11,112 bases of DNA from Bacteroidota bacterium (GTDB lineage Bacteria > Bacteroidota > Bacteroidia > CAILMK01), in the NCBI GenBank assembly GCA_013287095.1, contig JABDEJ010000074.1:1-11112 (forward strand), read 5' to 3'. How positions within the stretch are numbered: the stretch's first letter is position 1; the number at the start of each line of letters is the position of its first letter. Below are positions 7,894-11,112 of this stretch, in pieces. A program made the translations under genes and the position numbers. The notes under the pieces are model-generated. The model was given only the letters and a program-made list of their open reading frames with translations. It ran no database searches and was not told where the DNA came from.

Positions 7894-9450
7894 TTAATGA
7901 GTCCTGATGACAACTTTTAACTCTTTCAGGATAGCAAAAACTTTTTGTCCATGGGTATTGATCAGAAAGCCTTTAGGGTCTTTCGTTTGTCTGAAATCCA
8001 ACCTGGATGGCAAGGCCATTAAAAAACTATCCGGATACAATGGAAAATAAATAAAATTTGAACGGGTGGTAGTGTCTTCTTGTTTCATGTCCCAGGTACG
8101 CCTTTCATAGCTCGGCCTTAAAGTTTCAAAGGGATAATTGAGGGCAGGACACATATAATTTGCCGCTACCTGAAGGTTTTCTAAAATCACCAGGCTCGAA
8201 TGATTATCATTGCAAAGAACTTTAAGATGGTTGCAATAACCTACCACCGAATCTACCCTTTTCCCCGATACAACATCCGTATCACTTGACGGCTTGTACA
8301 ATTTTGCCTGAAAATATCTGTTACGTTCTGAAGAACAGATAATTCCAGCCACTAACAAAAAAGTCAGTACTAAAAACTGCAACGTACCCTTATATGATTT
8401 GATTTTAAAGGAAGATTCTGTCCAATAACAAAAAAGGATCAAAGCCAATGGCACACCGAGGAAAATCCTTACAGAAGAAAAAAACAAACTATCGGTTCCA
8501 TCCTCTACTTTATCAAACCAGAATGAAAAAAACAGCATGGCCAACCCCGCAAGTATGGCAATTCCGGCTTTTACATTTCTTTTTGCAAAACAGGCAACGG
8601 CAAATAAAACATAGCCCAGGGTTATAACAAGGAGCTTGTTCTTCACATCCGGCGTTAAAAAATTAAAATAAACCTGTATTTCGCTAATCGTATCTTTAAA
8701 AGTATCGAAGCCAAAAGTATATTCTATAAGATGCACAATATTGGCAGGATGCGTGCTATAAAACCAATAAATATAAAGAGGCAAAGGAAGCGCAACAAGA
8801 AGGCCTGCAATAACATGCAGATAAAATTTCAGATTTTTAATATTATACAGCCACAAATAAATACCTGCCGGCACTATCAAAAACACACAATTCTGGCTCA
8901 CAGTTATGGCGATAATGCTTAGAAAACCAAACCAGAAAAACCTGCTGTTTCTATTTGTAAACATGGCAAAGTAAATACCGATGGAAGCAAAGGCACATGC
9001 TGGTACATAACCTCTTGGCATGGAGTCAATGGCATGGAATTCAAGTGGAAGCCAAAGCAAGTACGCGAAAGTAAATGCAAGGCTAATATATTTTTTCTGC
9101 CTTATAAAAGCCCAGGCAAACAGCAAATAAGGGATAAAACCAAATATCCAGGAAACCAGTGGCATGGCATATCGCAATGGCATCCCTAAAAGAATAAAAG
9201 GTTGAGCGAAAAGTGGTTCTACAAGTGGGTTATATGATTGCCCATAAAAACAAGGCTCATGAAAAATGCCCTTATGCATATCATTTGCAGCATCCCAAAG
9301 CAGCACCTGGTCACAATCTGTGATCAAAAAACAAAAATCATAAAGAATTCTCCACCTGATATTTACAACAAGTATAAACAGGATGGCACATACAATGATA
9401 TGATAAAAACTGCGGAACTTTAATACTCCGGGCTGTTTTGGAAACTCCAT
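7894..9450 (-). CDS. Polytopic membrane protein, GT-C glycosyltransferase-like
   Basis: The product is 518 residues from the ATG at 9450. The frame is open back to an ATG at 9531, but that upstream start lies inside the terminator hairpin of the preceding gene and would add a polar 27-residue tail, so 9450 (MEFPKQPGV, followed directly by a first membrane helix at about 17-36) is preferred. There are about ten to eleven hydrophobic segments up to residue 372, then a soluble C-terminal domain of about 145 residues. The first extracytoplasmic loop carries acidic residues just after helix 1 (TDCDQVLLWDAANDMHKG, residues 44-61) and an aromatic-rich stretch (HEPCFYGQSYNPLVEPLFAQP), the layout of GT-C enzymes that use polyprenyl-phosphate sugars, such as ArnT/PMT-like proteins. 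I do not recognise a specific family, and substrate and product are unknown. It is convergent with the GldM-like gene (11 bases apart) and downstream of, but terminated from, the sigma factor operon. Confidence 0.75.
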   Translation of the reverse strand: MEFPKQPGVLKFRSFYHIIVCAILFILVVNIRWRILYDFCFLITDCDQVLLWDAANDMHKGIFHEPCFYGQSYNPLVEPLFAQPFILLGMPLRYAMPLVSWIFGFIPYLLFAWAFIRQKKYISLAFTFAYLLWLPLEFHAIDSMPRGYVPACAFASIGIYFAMFTNRNSRFFWFGFLSIIAITVSQNCVFLIVPAGIYLWLYNIKNLKFYLHVIAGLLVALPLPLYIYWFYSTHPANIVHLIEYTFGFDTFKDTISEIQVYFNFLTPDVKNKLLVITLGYVLFAVACFAKRNVKAGIAILAGLAMLFFSFWFDKVEDGTDSLFFSSVRIFLGVPLALILFCYWTESSFKIKSYKGTLQFLVLTFLLVAGIICSSERNRYFQAKLYKPSSDTDVVSGKRVDSVVGYCNHLKVLCNDNHSSLVILENLQVAANYMCPALNYPFETLRPSYERRTWDMKQEDTTTRSNFIYFPLYPDSFLMALPSRLDFRQTKDPKGFLINTHGQKVFAILKELKVVIRTH

Positions 9451-9511
9451 TCTTAATAAAAAGCCAATATTAAGCAAAGTCGCGATATATTTTGACCGTG
9501 CACTTTGATTA

Positions 9512-9552
9512 ATAAAACAAAAGCCTGGCAAATCATTAAATCTGCCAGGCTT
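9512..9552 (-). terminator. Intrinsic terminator of the sigma factor/dual-membrane protein operon
   Basis: AAGCCTGGCA (9521-9530) is perfectly complementary to TGCCAGGCTT (9543-9552), with a 12-base loop. On the minus strand the stem is followed by TTTTGTTTTATT, a good U-tract. It begins 28 bases past the stop of the gene ending at 9581, so it closes that operon and makes the membrane protein gene starting at 9450 a separate unit. Confidence 0.85.
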
Positions 9553-9580
9553 GATTAAAGAGGAAAAAGCGGTTTATATT

Positions 9581-10966
9581 CTAATTTTCGGGAAATCTCT
9601 TGTGGAATAGTTTATAACTAAGCCTTAATTCTAAAGCATTGTTGTTGATGTTCCCTTCCGTTTCAATGTATTGGTTTTCTGTTTTCAACACATTGGTAAG
9701 CTCCCTGGAATACAATAATGACAAATCAAAACTTTTGGACATATTCCATTGAATCCCTAACTGCACCCCAAGACTAAAGCGATTAATATCCGGGTTGTAA
9801 TTTGTAACATAATTGCCCCCAAATGGAGACCCAATAACAAGACTGTCAGCAGGATTGGCATATTGGTAATGGCCTGAACTGTTCTTTTTGAAATTATTAA
9901 CAAGCGACCAAAGAGGTGCGGTTAAACCATAAGATATGTCAGGTCCAAAACAAATTTTAAACTTAGGACTAATGCTGTATTTCAAAATAATCGGCAAATG
10001 GAGATAACCGATATAATAGCTTGAATACTGTGTGACCTGGTAAACATAACCCTGGATATCATTTTTTATTAACAATGTATCACTTTTAACCAATACCTTG
10101 TCAGTAACTCCCTTGTACCCCAGACCGGTTTGGATACTTAACTTATCAGTTAAAGGATAGTTTATAAACAAACCACAATTATAATCCCCGGTACTTAGCG
10201 ATCCCTGGGAATTGGAAGTCATGTCCATATCAAAGCCCACATATAGCCCAAAAGATACAGCCCTCTTTTTCCCGAAGCCCCTCTGAAATGAATCGATTAG
10301 TGGATCCGATTTTAAAACAGGTTCCTTTTTGGGAATATTATTTGCAATTATCGGTTTAGAATTGATATAGGCTGAATCACTGGATATGATTGTCGATAAG
10401 GGTTCCTTTTCATGAGTTAAAACTGTTGCGCCTTTTTGTTCACTGATTTCCTTATTTGCAGGTTGGGCCTGGTTCTCCGCGATTTCTAAACTCTGATTGC
10501 GAACTAAATTATTTGATCCTGCAGCATTCGATACTGTCGATGGAAATTCGTTATCACTCAAAATTATCCTCCGTTGTGTTGACTTAAAAATATGCGCTTT
10601 ATAAGGTTCAACGCCCGGTTTTTGGTCAATTGAAGCAAGGCCTATCTGTTGTGTTTTTACTATCGAATTTGAAGCGCCTTTATTCGGTTTATATACCAGC
10701 TGGCTTTTATTTGGCTGAATAGAACCCGCATCATTCTTACTGGATTTATGGGAAAATTCGTATGCTGTTAAACAAGAAACAGACAATAGCAATATCAATA
10801 AAGCCAGGACAGTACCTGATCTTTTAATACCTGACCCAAAGGGCTTTTTTGCATTATCTAATTTCGCCTGCATATCCTTCCAGGCATCCGTAGAATACTC
10901 AGATTCATGATCTTTTAACTTATCATTAAGCTGGCTTTCAAATGTATTATTGTCCATATCTGGCAT
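9581..10966 (-). CDS. Dual-membrane-spanning anti-sigma-like protein: cytoplasmic N-terminus, inner-membrane helix, linker, outer-membrane beta-barrel (Dma-type)
   Basis: This 461-residue protein has an unusual composite layout. Residues 1-48 are charged and soluble, with FESQLNDKLKDHESEYSTDAWKDMQAKLDN, the short helical region with a conserved Trp found at the N-terminus of putative sigma-binding proteins in this phylum. Residues 50-68 (GTVLALLILLLSVSCLTAY) form one hydrophobic helix after a basic IKR, too far from the start for an ordinary signal peptide. VSC does not fit a lipobox well. Residues 72-233 are a Ser/Asn/Lys/Gln-rich linker with no obvious fold. Residues 235-461 are alternating amphipathic strands (AVSFGLYVGFDMDM, SIQTGLGYKGV, FSLGVQLGIQWNM, ALELRLSYKLF), typical of the outer membrane beta-barrel family OMP_b-brl_2. 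The gene overlaps the upstream ECF sigma factor gene, by 20 bases from this start or 11 from the alternative Met4 at 10957, suggesting translational coupling. The inferred job is to hold the sigma factor and release it on an outer-membrane cue. If the barrel is not inserted, it could instead be a periplasmic protein. Confidence 0.8.
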   Translation of the reverse strand: MPDMDNNTFESQLNDKLKDHESEYSTDAWKDMQAKLDNAKKPFGSGIKRSGTVLALLILLLSVSCLTAYEFSHKSSKNDAGSIQPNKSQLVYKPNKGASNSIVKTQQIGLASIDQKPGVEPYKAHIFKSTQRRIILSDNEFPSTVSNAAGSNNLVRNQSLEIAENQAQPANKEISEQKGATVLTHEKEPLSTIISSDSAYINSKPIIANNIPKKEPVLKSDPLIDSFQRGFGKKRAVSFGLYVGFDMDMTSNSQGSLSTGDYNCGLFINYPLTDKLSIQTGLGYKGVTDKVLVKSDTLLIKNDIQGYVYQVTQYSSYYIGYLHLPIILKYSISPKFKICFGPDISYGLTAPLWSLVNNFKKNSSGHYQYANPADSLVIGSPFGGNYVTNYNPDINRFSLGVQLGIQWNMSKSFDLSLLYSRELTNVLKTENQYIETEGNINNNALELRLSYKLFHKRFPEN

Positions 10967-11112
10967 AATTTTTTTCTTTTAGATTTTCATCGCTTAATAA
11001 CTTTTTTAACTTTTCCCGGGCAAACGACACATGCCATTTCGAGGTTCCAACACTTATCTTCAACTTTTCAGATATCTCCTGGTGATTGAATCCTTCTACG
11101 GAAAAATGATGA
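10947..11112 (-). CDS. ECF sigma-70 family factor, C-terminal part (region 4), 5' end beyond window
   Basis: Reading the minus strand from the right edge gives 54 codons to a TAA at 10947-10949: HHFSVEGFNHQEISEKLKIS, then VGTSKWHVSFAREKLKKLL and a basic tail ending ARYGQ. This is the region 4.2 helix-turn-helix of an ECF sigma factor. VEGFNHQEISEKLKIS is the usual 'EGyshkEIAexLgiS' segment, and GTSKWHVSFAREKL is the recognition helix, which contacts the -35/-33 promoter element. Regions 2 and the first part of 4 lie outside the window. The stop codon falls inside the first codons of the downstream dual-membrane protein, a hallmark of sigma/anti-sigma operons. Target promoters are unknown; such pairs often autoregulate, but that promoter would be beyond the edge. 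Confidence 0.88.
   Translation of the reverse strand, partial: HHFSVEGFNHQEISEKLKISVGTSKWHVSFAREKLKKLLSDENLKEKNYARYGQ

Noticed and set aside
7888..7908. Short inverted repeat ATCAGG/CCTGAT between two convergent stop codons
   Set aside because: It has only six pairs with a nine-base loop and a T-run several bases away on the plus strand; it is too weak to call a terminator.

Overview
The window looks like part of a Bacteroidota chromosome, probably Chitinophagaceae or a nearby Sphingobacteriia-type lineage. The support is two proteins with type IX secretion (T9SS) C-terminal sorting tails, a stand-alone domain resembling the C-terminus of GldM, an ECF sigma factor paired with a dual-membrane protein, A-rich leaders without clear Shine-Dalgarno sequences, and TAnnTTT-type promoter elements. 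The genus-level placement is a guess. Base composition is moderately AT-rich throughout and no insertion sequence, tRNA, rRNA or CRISPR array was seen.

Layout, left to right. (1) 1-935, +: the 3' two thirds of adenosylhomocysteinase (ahcY). (2) 936-1120: a convergent intergenic region filled from stop to stop by an inverted pair of heptamer arrays around a bidirectional terminator hairpin. (3) 1121-3913, -, and 4155-5912, +: two divergent secreted T9SS cargo genes, one a repetitive beta-helix-like surface protein and the other a repeat beta-propeller. (4) 5913-5951: a second, unrelated heptamer array that supplies the last codons and stop of the next gene. (5) 5937-7277, -: an MFS permease of the UMF1/Atg22-like type. 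(6) 7415-7882, +: a small exported protein resembling a free-standing GldM C-terminal domain. (7) 7894-9450, -: a polytopic membrane protein with a GT-C glycosyltransferase-like layout. (8) 9581-11112, -: an operon with the C-terminus of an ECF sigma factor, which is absent from the supplied gene calls and was read from the raw sequence. It overlaps a protein with a cytoplasmic anti-sigma-like N-terminus, one inner-membrane helix, a long low-complexity periplasmic linker and a C-terminal outer-membrane beta-barrel. The operon ends in a strong hairpin terminator.

How the parts relate. The two cargo proteins and the GldM-like protein all point to type IX secretion and the cell surface, but they are separate transcription units and no core T9SS gene lies here. 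The most interesting locus is the sigma factor/dual-membrane protein pair at the right edge. Its architecture matches the recently recognised dual-membrane-spanning anti-sigma (Dma) idea from Bacteroides, in which one polypeptide could relay outer-membrane state directly to a cytoplasmic sigma factor. No gap without a gene exceeds about 200 bases.
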